A stretch of DNA of 64,000 nucleotides, taken from the NCBI RefSeq assembly GCF_039503195.1, contig NZ_JBCJKP010000001.1, positions 992,001-1,056,000 on the forward strand. The letters are read 5' to 3'. Source of the DNA: Streptomyces mirabilis (lineage in GTDB: Bacteria > Actinomycetota > Actinomycetes > Streptomycetales > Streptomycetaceae). Below, one piece after another: positions 34,902 to 42,957 of the stretch (the stretch's first letter is position 1; each line of letters begins with the position of its first letter). A program made the translations under genes and the position numbers. Under the pieces are notes generated by a model that ran no database searches, was not told where the DNA came from, and saw nothing but the letters and a program-made list of their open reading frames with translations.

Positions 34902-36859
34902 TGGCACTGCCCTCCCCGAACCTCGACGACCGCCGCTTCCAGCAGTTCGTCGACGACGCCAAGCGCTACATCCAGCAGCGCGCCCCCGAATGGACCGACC
35001 ACAACGTGTCGGACCCCGGCGTCACCCTCGTGGAAACGGTCGCCCACATGGCCGACCAGATCGTCTACCGACTCAACCGCGTCCCCGAGAAGAACCACCT
35101 GGCGTTCCTCGACCTCGTCGGCATCACGCTGTTCCCGCCCTCGGCCGCCCGTACGGATCTCACGTTCTGGCTGTCCGCGCCGCACGAGGAACCCATCGTG
35201 CTGCCCGTGGGAACCGAGGCCGCCACCGTGCGCACCGAGAACGAGGAGGCGGTCGTCTTCGCGACCGAGCGCGAACTGACCATGGTTCCCTGCTCGTTGC
35301 GTCGTCTCGTCGTACAGCAGAACGGTGGCGCGGTCACCGACCGGACCGCCGATCTCGCCGAGGGCAAGGACGTACTGTGTTTCGCGGAGTCGCCGAGCCC
35401 CGGTGACTGCATGCTCCTGGGCCTCACCGCCGCCGTACCGCACTGCGCGCTGGGCCTGGAGCTCGACAGCCGGGTCGACGGTGTCGGTGTCGATCCGCGG
35501 CAGCCACCGCTGGTCTGGGAGGCGTGGACCGAGGACGGCTGGGCGGCCTGCGAGGTGGACCGGGACGGCACCGGTGGTCTGAACCGGCCCGGTGAGGTGG
35601 TCCTGCACATCCCGGGCGGCCACACCCTGTCGCGCACCGGCGGTCAGGAGGCGGGCTGGCTGCGCTGCCGGGTCACCGAACCGCTGTCCGACCAGCCCTT
35701 CTACACCACGTCTCCGACGATCCGGTCCGCCGAGGCGTTCACCCTCGGCGGGACCACCTCGGCCATCCACGCGGAGACCGTCCAGGACGAGGCGCTCGGC
35801 GAGTCCACCGGTCTGCCCGGGCAGCGACTGCGGCTCGCCCACTTCCCCGTCGTGGGCGACACCCCGCCGGTGCTGTTGCAGACCGCCGAGCGCGACGGCT
35901 GGGTCGACTGGGACGTCGTCCCGCACTTCGCCGCGTCGGGTCCCACCGACCGGCACATCACCCTGGACGCGGCGACCGGCGAGATCGCCTTCGGGCCCGC
36001 CGTCCGCGAAGCCGACGGCACGCTGCGCCAGTACGGGACGGCGGCGCCCAAGGGGGCCGTGATCCGCGCCCGCCGCTACCGCACCGGTGGCGGCCGGGCC
36101 GGGAACGTCGCCCGGGGCGCTGTCCAGGTGCTGCGCAGCTCGGTGCCGTACGTGGCCGACGTCGTCAACCGGGAGGCCGCCCGGGGCGGCGTCGAGGGCG
36201 AGACGGTCGAGGAGGCGAAGACCCGGGCGCCGATCACGCTGCGCGCCCAGGAGCGGGCCGTGACCCTGCGCGACTACGAGGAACTGGCCCGGCGCGCGGC
36301 CCCCGAGACGGCACGTATCACCTGCCTGGAGGGCGAGGAGGGCGAGCACGGCGCCTACGCGGTCCGCGTCCTGGTCGTCCCGCAGGCCGTGCCCGACCCC
36401 GGCGGCCGGCTGCGCTTCGAGCAACTCGTCCCCGGCGACGCCCTGTTGCAGCGCATCACCCGCCACCTCGACGAGCGCCGGCTCATCGGCACCCGGCTCG
36501 CGGTCGGGCCGCCCTTCTACCAGGGCGTCACCGTCGTCGCCACCGTGCACGCCTTCCGCGGGGTCGACACCGACCGGGTGCGCCGCCAGACCCACGACGC
36601 GCTCTACCGCCATCTGGACCCGCTCACCGGCGGCGCGGACGGCACCGGCTGGCCGTTCGGCCGGCCCGTGCAGGCGGGCGAGGTCTTCGCGGTGCTGCAA
36701 CGTGTGCCCGGCGTCGAACTCGTCGACGCGGTGCAGCTCCACCCCGCCGACCCGCTGACCGGCAAGCGCGGCGACCCGACCGACCGGATCGACCTGGAGG
36801 CCCCCTCGCTGGTGTTCTCCTTCGACCACCGGGTCCGCGTCATCGGAGACGGCTCATGA
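34901..36859 (+). CDS. cis11: Baseplate J-like wedge protein
   Basis: 652 aa. The N-terminal RRFQQFVDDAKRYIQQRAPE and VTLVETVAHMADQIVYRLNR with PEKNHLAFLDLVGI are typical of actinobacterial/eCIS baseplate J-like proteins (gp6/Pvc11). The C-terminal half has KTRAPITLRAQERAVTLRDY and TARITCLEGEEGEHGAYAVR. It forms the baseplate wedge together with Cis12. It is translationally coupled on both sides by 1- and 4-nt overlaps. Confidence 0.94.
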   Translation: MALPSPNLDDRRFQQFVDDAKRYIQQRAPEWTDHNVSDPGVTLVETVAHMADQIVYRLNRVPEKNHLAFLDLVGITLFPPSAARTDLTFWLSAPHEEPIVLPVGTEAATVRTENEEAVVFATERELTMVPCSLRRLVVQQNGGAVTDRTADLAEGKDVLCFAESPSPGDCMLLGLTAAVPHCALGLELDSRVDGVGVDPRQPPLVWEAWTEDGWAACEVDRDGTGGLNRPGEVVLHIPGGHTLSRTGGQEAGWLRCRVTEPLSDQPFYTTSPTIRSAEAFTLGGTTSAIHAETVQDEALGESTGLPGQRLRLAHFPVVGDTPPVLLQTAERDGWVDWDVVPHFAASGPTDRHITLDAATGEIAFGPAVREADGTLRQYGTAAPKGAVIRARRYRTGGGRAGNVARGAVQVLRSSVPYVADVVNREAARGGVEGETVEEAKTRAPITLRAQERAVTLRDYEELARRAAPETARITCLEGEEGEHGAYAVRVLVVPQAVPDPGGRLRFEQLVPGDALLQRITRHLDERRLIGTRLAVGPPFYQGVTVVATVHAFRGVDTDRVRRQTHDALYRHLDPLTGGADGTGWPFGRPVQAGEVFAVLQRVPGVELVDAVQLHPADPLTGKRGDPTDRIDLEAPSLVFSFDHRVRVIGDGS

Positions 36860-37413
36860 GGGGCTCCATCGACGGTCTGGAGTCCTCGGCGCCGATCGGC
36901 GGCATGCTCCCCGCGGTCTTCGCCGACGACGACCTGGCGCTGCGCTTCGTCGCGGGGCTTGACGAGGTGGTCGCGCCGATCCTGCTGGCCCTCGACTGTC
37001 TGCACACCTACTTCGACCCGGCGCTCGCACCGGCCGACTTCGCCCGATGGCTGGGCACCTGGGTCGGCGCCGAGGTCGACGGGACGGAACCGGACGCGCG
37101 GCTGCGCGCGGCCGTCGCCGCCGCCGCGTATCTGCATCGCGTACGAGGCACCCGCCGCGGCCTGTCCGAAGCGGTGCGCCTCGCCTTCGGTGTCGAGCCG
37201 GAGATCACCGAGAGCGGCGCCGCCGCCTGGGACCCGCGTCCGCTCGGCCCGGTCCCCGGCGACCGCCGCCCCCGGCTGCACGTCACGCTCCGGCTGCCCG
37301 AGCCGACCCCGGCGGACGAGTACCGGCTGGAGAACCTCGTGGCGGCCGCCCGTCCCGCCCACATGCCCTACACGGTCCAGGTGACCGCCGCCGAAAGGAT
37401 CCCCGAGAAATGA
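36856..37413 (+). CDS. cis12: Phage tail protein I-like wedge protein
   Basis: 185 aa. MLPAVFADDDLALRFVAGLD, then FARWLGTWVGAEVDGTEPD and HRVRGTRRGLSEAVRLAFGV are the conserved blocks of the tail protein I (gpI/Pvc12) family, which pairs with baseplate J. It overlaps the preceding stop and the next start by 4 nt each. It is shorter than PVC12-type proteins, as seen in compact actinobacterial loci. Confidence 0.93.
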   Translation: MRGSIDGLESSAPIGGMLPAVFADDDLALRFVAGLDEVVAPILLALDCLHTYFDPALAPADFARWLGTWVGAEVDGTEPDARLRAAVAAAAYLHRVRGTRRGLSEAVRLAFGVEPEITESGAAAWDPRPLGPVPGDRRPRLHVTLRLPEPTPADEYRLENLVAAARPAHMPYTVQVTAAERIPEK

Positions 37414-38903
37414 CCACCCAGACCCCAGGCACCGGCCCCGGGCGCGCCCCGGCCTGCGCCGAGTGCGGCACCCGGGCGGAGCCCGGCCAGTCCTTCTGCG
37501 ACGCCTGCGGCGCGGTGCTCGACTGGGCCGGGGAACCGGCTCCGGCGGGGGTCGCGGCCCGGACCCGTCGTCCCGCGGCTGCCGCCGACGAGGCGGCGCC
37601 GACGGCCGGCGACGAGGGCTCCCGGGCGGCGGGATCCGCCGGGTCGGCCGAGGGCGAGCCGGGCTGGGACGCATTCGCGCGACCGGGCGCCGGTACGGGA
37701 ACGGCTCGTACGGCACACGACACGGCGGGCTCCATCGCGGAGGCGGACACCGTGAGTGCCGGCAGGGCAGGCACCGCGCGACCCTCACCCGACCCGCACG
37801 AGGACGATGCCGTCGGCAGCGCACCGGACGCGTCGGCCCCCAGTGCGCCGGTATTCGGTGACGCGGCGGATCCGAGCCCGATGAGCGACGACACCGCGCG
37901 TCCCCACCCGGCCCCCGTCGCCGCCCACGGCTCCGTACCGGCCGCTCCCGCGCGGCCGGACGAGACCGCGGCCACCGAGCCCCTGCCCTCCGCCGCCCCC
38001 GACCGGGACTCCGCGGCCGAGCGGGCCAGGTCCCTGCTGGTGCCGGTGGCAGACCCGGAACCGCGCGTCGCGCCGTCGGTGGCACCCGTACTGCCCGGCC
38101 GCCCCGCGGCGAGCCGCCCACAGGTCCGTACCCCGGTCGCGGAGCCCGGTGCGGACGGGGGTGTGCCCTGTCCCTGGTGCGCCACTCCCAACCGGCCGGA
38201 CCGGCACTTCTGCGGACGTTGCGCGCTGTCCATGGCCGGGGAACGGCAGGCGCCGGGCCGGCTGCCCTGGTGGCGTCGGGTGCTCAACTCCCGCAACGGT
38301 GAGGTGCCGTGGGCCGGGGACCGGCCGCGACTGCGGCGGGGCCTCGGACGCGTCATGAACTGGGTGGTCGGCGCGGTGGTGCTCGGCCTGCTGGTGTTCG
38401 CCGTGACGAACACGGGGACGGCCGTGCAGGCGGTGAAGGACCACTTCGCCAAGCGGGTTCCGGTCGGCCCGGACCACGTGAAGGCGTCCCGTTCCTTCGC
38501 CGGTCACGGCGCGGGGCTCGCCTTCGACAAGCTCAACAACACCTGGTGGGGACCCGGCGTCTCGGAGTCCGGGGACGGAGAGTGGCTCGAGGCCCGCTTC
38601 GAACAGCCCACCCGGCTGCTGGACGTGATCATCACCTCGGGCACCTCCGCCCGCGCGGACCAGCTCACGAAGTCGGCGCTGCCGCACCGTATCGAGGCCC
38701 GGATCACCACGGCGAACGGCAAGACGAGCACCCGCTTCCTCACCCTCGACCAGGTTGCGGGCGGTCAGCAGCGCAAGTTCCGCGTGGGTGATGTCACCTC
38801 GGTCCGTTTCATCATCCGCTCGGCCTATGGCACCGCCCGGGACAAGCAGGTCTCCATAGCCGAGATCGAGTTGTTCGGTCCGTCGAGCGCCAACGACTCG
38901 TAG
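37410..38903 (+). CDS. Zinc-ribbon / TM / discoidin-like bitopic membrane protein (CisA-like)
   Basis: 497 aa. An N-terminal zinc ribbon (C16, C19, C30, C33; CAECG and CDACG) is followed by a long Ala/Pro/Asp-rich disordered stretch (~45-245) and a second zinc ribbon (C254, C257, C268, C271). One TM helix lies at ~317-336 (NWVVGAVVLGLLVFAVTNTG). The extracellular C-terminal domain (~350-495) resembles F5/8-type C/discoidin or NADase-type glycan-binding folds (GEWLEARFEQPTRLLDVIIT, DKQVSIAEIELFG). Last gene of the structural operon, coupled by ATGA. From memory it matches the layout of the membrane protein called CisA in Streptomyces CIS work, proposed to tether particles to the membrane; I cannot verify the match. 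Confidence 0.8.
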   Translation: MTTQTPGTGPGRAPACAECGTRAEPGQSFCDACGAVLDWAGEPAPAGVAARTRRPAAAADEAAPTAGDEGSRAAGSAGSAEGEPGWDAFARPGAGTGTARTAHDTAGSIAEADTVSAGRAGTARPSPDPHEDDAVGSAPDASAPSAPVFGDAADPSPMSDDTARPHPAPVAAHGSVPAAPARPDETAATEPLPSAAPDRDSAAERARSLLVPVADPEPRVAPSVAPVLPGRPAASRPQVRTPVAEPGADGGVPCPWCATPNRPDRHFCGRCALSMAGERQAPGRLPWWRRVLNSRNGEVPWAGDRPRLRRGLGRVMNWVVGAVVLGLLVFAVTNTGTAVQAVKDHFAKRVPVGPDHVKASRSFAGHGAGLAFDKLNNTWWGPGVSESGDGEWLEARFEQPTRLLDVIITSGTSARADQLTKSALPHRIEARITTANGKTSTRFLTLDQVAGGQQRKFRVGDVTSVRFIIRSAYGTARDKQVSIAEIELFGPSSANDS

Positions 38904-39044
38904 GCACACCGAAGGCTCGTGGGGAAGGTGCCATTCCTTGGTCGGGTGCTTCCGGTTCTGGCCGAACTGGGAGGATGACTCCCGCGGTACCGCCGCGGCC
39001 TTACCGTAGAGGGAAGGCACCAGACCCGAGGAGAAGCGCCACCT

Positions 39045-39272
39045 GTGCACGACGCACCGATCTACGCCCAACTGATCTCCGAACGAGGGGACATACCCCT
39101 GCAGGTCCGCAACGAGGCCCGCAGAATCCAGCGCGATCTCGAATGGATCCTCAACAGGGATCCCTCGTCGGGCGGTCTCCTCCCGAGACCGCCCGGCGCT
39201 CCGGGCCCCGGCCCTCGCGCGCTGCCCCCGTCTCTTCCTCCCGGGAACAGCTCCACCGGTTGGCTTTCCTGA
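39045..39272 (+). CDS. Small hypothetical protein
   Basis: 75 aa, GTG at 39045 with GAGGAGAAG about 8-14 bp upstream. The first ~40 residues look like protein: DAPIYAQLISERGDIPLQVR followed by NEARRIQRDLEWILN, an amphipathic helical segment. The rest is Pro/Gly-rich and may be non-conserved. It resembles short Streptomyces proteins of unknown function. It lies 141 bp after the CIS operon and seems separate from it. Confidence 0.5.
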   Translation: MHDAPIYAQLISERGDIPLQVRNEARRIQRDLEWILNRDPSSGGLLPRPPGAPGPGPRALPPSLPPGNSSTGWLS

Positions 39273-39404
39273 CGGTACGTCAACTCCGCTGTGCCGCCCG
39301 GGTGGGAGCGTGCCGCCGTCCCCAGGGAACGGCGGCCGCTTCACTCCGTCACTCGTCCATCGCCGAACCGGGCGCCCGCGCCGTTGCGGTACGGGAACTT
39401 CGGG

Positions 39405-40622
39405 TCAGGTCGTCGAGGACGGACCGCCCTCCGGCTCGTTCCCGTCCCTGTCCTGCTGTTCCGGGGTCCGCCGGTAGCTCTGGAGCTCCAGCAGTCCTTC
39501 CGTCTTCTCCGAACGACCCCCGGACTTGTGGTCGCCCGTGTTCTGACCGTTCAGGTTCTGGCGGACCGAGTCCAGGATCGTCAGGCCCTGGGCGACCAGC
39601 CCGGCGGCGATCTCACCCAGGCCGTCCGCGCCGTTCAGGACGTTGACGTTGGCGCCGGCGAGACCGCCCGCGGCCTCCTTCACGATCAGCGGGAGCTGGT
39701 CGATCAGCATCCGGTCGAGCGCCACGCGGTCGTGCGAGGCGGCGGCCTCCGCCTGGATCTTCATGCGTTCCGCCTCGGCGATGGCGAGCACCTTGATCCG
39801 CTCCGCCTCGGCCTCGGCGGGCTTGACGATCTCGGCGACGAGCTGCTGCTGACGCAACTGGGCCGCCCGCTGGGCCAGTTCGGTCTGCGCGGCGAGCACC
39901 TCCTGCTGGGCGTGCGCCTGCGCCAGCGGTCCGGCCTGGGCGGCCTGCGCCTGCGCGCGGTCCACCTCGGCCGAGTACTCCGCCTTGACGACCGCGGTCT
40001 GCCGGGCGTACTCGGCCTGGTTGCGCGCGGCCACCTGTTCCGCCTCGACGGACGCCTGGGTGGCCTGGGCCTGCGCGATCTGGGCCTGGCGCTGGATGGC
40101 CGCCTTGTGCGGTGCGGACATGGCCTCGATGTAACCGACGTCGCCGTCGTCGATCGACTGGATCTGCAACGAGTCCACGATCAGGCCGATCTTGGCCATC
40201 TCGACCTTCGAGGTGTCCAGGACCTCGGCGGCGAGCTTCTGCCGCTCGGTGACGATCTCCTCGACGGTCATCGAGCCGATGATGGCGCGCAGATGACCGG
40301 CGAAGATCCGGCCGGTCAGCACCGACATCTGGTCCTGATCGGAGAGGAACCGCTGACCGGCGTTGATGATGCTCTCGTGGTCGTTTCCGACCTTGAACGC
40401 GATCACGGCGCGGACGTGCAACGCGATGCCCTGCCGGGTCACACAGGTCTCGGTGACCTCGGCCTCGCACATCGACAACGTGAGGAAGCGGGTCTTGCGA
40501 AAGACAGGGAGCACGAACTTTCCGTGCCCCGTCACCACTCGGAACGGCGCGCCCCCCAGTCCCCGCCTGCCTCCCGAGATCAGCATCGCCTCGTCGGGAG
40601 CGGGAACGCGGTAACCGAACAT
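39405..40622 (-). CDS. Flotillin-like SPFH/Band 7 protein
   Basis: 405 aa. The SPFH domain covers ~1-180: FRVVTGHGKFVLPVFRKTRF, then ALHVRAVIAFKVGNDHESII and RAIIGSMTVEEIVTERQKLA. It is followed by a long Ala/Gln/Glu coiled coil with EA repeats (~185-320, AEAERIKVLAIAEAERMKIQ), as in flotillins. There is no N-terminal TM helix, so membrane attachment would be by hairpin or lipids. Flotillins organise membrane microdomains. The upstream NfeD-like gene (11 bp away) is the usual partner of SPFH proteins. Confidence 0.88.
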   Translation of the reverse strand: MFGYRVPAPDEAMLISGGRRGLGGAPFRVVTGHGKFVLPVFRKTRFLTLSMCEAEVTETCVTRQGIALHVRAVIAFKVGNDHESIINAGQRFLSDQDQMSVLTGRIFAGHLRAIIGSMTVEEIVTERQKLAAEVLDTSKVEMAKIGLIVDSLQIQSIDDGDVGYIEAMSAPHKAAIQRQAQIAQAQATQASVEAEQVAARNQAEYARQTAVVKAEYSAEVDRAQAQAAQAGPLAQAHAQQEVLAAQTELAQRAAQLRQQQLVAEIVKPAEAEAERIKVLAIAEAERMKIQAEAAASHDRVALDRMLIDQLPLIVKEAAGGLAGANVNVLNGADGLGEIAAGLVAQGLTILDSVRQNLNGQNTGDHKSGGRSEKTEGLLELQSYRRTPEQQDRDGNEPEGGPSSTT

Positions 40623-40633
40623 CCTGTTTCTCC

Positions 40634-40903
40634 TTAACCGGCGTCGACGGAGTCGCCGTCCAACGCGTCCAGCGGATCGACCCAGCGGATGACGTCGACC
40701 TCACGGCATCCTCGGGATTCGACCACGAGCACGGTAGCCCCTATGGGCAGGGGCTCCTGCGACCAGGCGAGGAAGGTCTCGGATCCGCCTCTGATCCGCA
40801 CGAGGATCTCGCCGGGACCGGCGGTTCCCCGTGTGCCGATGAGCAGCTCCCCGGTACAACCGATCACGGCCTCGTCCTGCACCACTGTCGGCCGCCTCCC
40901 CAT
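40634..40903 (-). CDS. NfeD-like OB-fold protein
   Basis: 89 aa. DEAVIGCTGELLIGTRG, GEILVRIRGGSETFLAWSQE and IGATVLVVESRGCREVDVI form the short OB-fold seen as the C-terminal domain of NfeD, here alone without TM helices. Genes for NfeD and SPFH proteins are commonly paired; here it precedes the flotillin-like gene by 11 bp in one operon. ATG at 40901-40903. Confidence 0.75.
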   Translation of the reverse strand: MGRRPTVVQDEAVIGCTGELLIGTRGTAGPGEILVRIRGGSETFLAWSQEPLPIGATVLVVESRGCREVDVIRWVDPLDALDGDSVDAG

Positions 40904-40992
40904 TGCTCTGGTTCTGCTTCCGACCTTAGACCTCCCCCACCTCGGACGCCTACGCTCCCGTCGCTGCCCGTGTCACTCCCCGCGTGCGGCGC

Positions 40993-41874
40993 TCAGCTCT
41001 TGGTGAACCGGTAGGTCTTGCTGTCGGTCAGTACGCAGAAGCCGGGCGACACGACGATCACGCGCAGTGTGCCGGTGCGCCGGTCGTAGTCGATGCCCTC
41101 GGCCTCGAAGGTGCCCGAGCAGGAGCTGCGCAGCGGGAGCTGACGCAGGGCGGTGACATGGCCCGTCACATCGCCGCTGCCACCGGGAGCGGCGGACAGG
41201 TCGATCTGCAGCAGCGGCTTGGTGATGCCGAAGAGGGTGCCCGCCGGGTCGTCGGAGGAGCACAGCAGCTGGGTCGCGGTGACGAAGTCGCAGCCCTGTA
41301 CGTCACGGACGGCGTGGTCGAGGTTGATGGTGGAGGCCTGCGGGAGGTTGGCCGAGGGGGAGGTGCTCGGGTTCACGCCGGGGGTGGGGAACACCAGCAG
41401 CCGGGTCATCGTCCCCCACTCCCCCGACACCATCCACTGGCCGTCCGGGGAGATGGTGTCGAAGGAGTTGTTCAGCGCCTCGCCGGGGCTCAGCGCGTGG
41501 ACGTACTCCGACCAGGCACCGCCGGGCGCCTGTACCCGGAACATCTTGGCGCTGCCGGAGTCGGCCTGGTACGGCTCGACGTAGTAGCCGTTGTAGGAGG
41601 CGTCCGGGTCACCGACGTGGTTCCAGCCGCGGCTGCTGACGCCGATCGGAATGGTGCCGATCCCGGTGTAGTGGTTGGGGCTGCCGGCCGGGACCTCGAC
41701 CGAGGTCAGGCCCTGGCTCTCGGTCAGCGGGTCGGCGCGGTCGGAGCCCACCTCGGTCCAGGTGTCGGCGGCCGCGGCGGGCGTGGTGACGGAGACGGAC
41801 AGCACGGCGGCCGTGGCGAGGGTGACGAGTCCGGCCAGGACCGCGTGACAACGTTGCCGGGCGGGCATGCGCAT
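40993..41874 (-). CDS. Secreted protein of unknown function
   Basis: 293 aa. Sec signal peptide: RMPARQRCHAVLAGLVTLAT, hydrophobic core, AAAAD cleavage region near residue 35. The mature part is beta-rich with repeated strand patterns (SPDGQWMVSGEWGTMTRLLV, EAEGIDYDRRTGTLRVIVV), suggestive of a propeller-like fold, and has a few cysteines (GCDF, LLCSS, SSCSG, GFCVL) that may form disulfides. No enzyme motif recognised. It stands alone between the NfeD gene and the ROK kinase. Confidence 0.75.
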   Translation of the reverse strand: MRMPARQRCHAVLAGLVTLATAAVLSVSVTTPAAAADTWTEVGSDRADPLTESQGLTSVEVPAGSPNHYTGIGTIPIGVSSRGWNHVGDPDASYNGYYVEPYQADSGSAKMFRVQAPGGAWSEYVHALSPGEALNNSFDTISPDGQWMVSGEWGTMTRLLVFPTPGVNPSTSPSANLPQASTINLDHAVRDVQGCDFVTATQLLCSSDDPAGTLFGITKPLLQIDLSAAPGGSGDVTGHVTALRQLPLRSSCSGTFEAEGIDYDRRTGTLRVIVVSPGFCVLTDSKTYRFTKS

Positions 41875-42006
41875 GAGGTGCTCCTCGGTGGGGGGTGCGG
41901 TTTCGGCGCACAGTCTGACCCGTCAACTGCGGTCATGTACAGACCAATTAAGGAGCGTTGGCCGTCAACTCACCGACCGGCCAACGGCAGTTACCCGCCC
42001 CGCCCC

Positions 42007-42957
42007 CTACACCCTTGTCACCGCCCCGAGTTCCGTCCGGGCCCGGGACGCCGCGCCGATCGCCACCGCACGGCTCCCCAGCCGGGCCCGTACGACCCGG
42101 ACCGGCTGTCCGCTGACCGGTGGCTCGGCGGCGAGCGCGGCGGCGATCGACGGTTCGAGGAGGTCCCAGGCCCGGCTGACCCCGCCGCCGATCACGAAGG
42201 TCGTGAGGTCCACCAGACCCGCCGTGATCAGGATCGCGCGGGCGACTCCCGCCCCCGCGGCCTCGTAGACGGCGAGCGCGTCGGGGTCGCCGTCGACCGC
42301 CGCCCCGGCGATGCCCCGGGCGGTCAGGGAGCGCCCCGTCCGCTCGTCGTAGCGGGCCGCCAGGGAGCGGCCGGAGGCGAGCGTCTCCAGGTGGCCACGA
42401 CCGCCGCACGTGCACGGCAGATCGCCGAAACCGGGGAGATGGCCGATCTCGCCCGCCGCCCCGTGCGCCCCCTCGAACAGCGCGCCGTCCAGCCACAGCG
42501 CGCCCCCGACCCCGGTGCCGAGCGTCATCCCGAGTGCGGCGGGCTCTCCCGCGACGGCCCCCTTCGCGACCTCCCCGCGCAGGAAGGCGTTGACGTCATT
42601 GTCCAGGAAGGCCGGTACGCCGAGCACTTCCTCGACCCTCGCCGTCACGGGGAACCCGGCCCAGGAGCGGAAGGAGTCGCTCGCCACGAGGACGCGGCCG
42701 GCCCGGCTGTCGACGACACCTGCCGCGCCGACGCCGACGCCGAGCAGCCGCGAGGGCACGCGTTCGCGGAGCAGATCCAGAGCGGCGAGCGCGGCGCCGA
42801 CCATCGCCCGTCCACCCTCGGCCGCCGGTGTCGGCACCTCCACGGAGTCGACGACGGTCAGGTCCGCCGCGCAGAGCACGACCTGGGTGGTCGTACCGCC
42901 GATGTCGACACCGGCGTACACCTCGGGCGTCGGGGTGCGGTCCCCGGATACGGTCAC
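42007..42957 (-). CDS. ROK-family sugar kinase
   Basis: 316 aa. YAGVDIGGTTTQVVLCAADL is the N-terminal ATP-binding block, FLDNDVNAFLRGE holds the catalytic Asp, and TLGTGVGGALWLDG and HGAAGEIGHLPGF are the other ROK signatures. The zinc motif reads CTCGGRGHLE: the usual third Cys of CxCGxxGCxE is His. It phosphorylates a hexose or amino sugar at the expense of ATP. GTG at 42955-42957 overlaps the ABC gene stop (GTGA), making it the last gene of the transporter operon, so its substrate probably enters through that transporter. Confidence 0.88.
   Translation of the reverse strand: MTVSGDRTPTPEVYAGVDIGGTTTQVVLCAADLTVVDSVEVPTPAAEGGRAMVGAALAALDLLRERVPSRLLGVGVGAAGVVDSRAGRVLVASDSFRSWAGFPVTARVEEVLGVPAFLDNDVNAFLRGEVAKGAVAGEPAALGMTLGTGVGGALWLDGALFEGAHGAAGEIGHLPGFGDLPCTCGGRGHLETLASGRSLAARYDERTGRSLTARGIAGAAVDGDPDALAVYEAAGAGVARAILITAGLVDLTTFVIGGGVSRAWDLLEPSIAAALAAEPPVSGQPVRVVRARLGSRAVAIGAASRARTELGAVTRV

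Noticed and set aside
34832..36829. 665-residue reverse open frame over baseplate J
   Set aside because: Shadow; the forward frame has baseplate J motifs and translational coupling on both sides.
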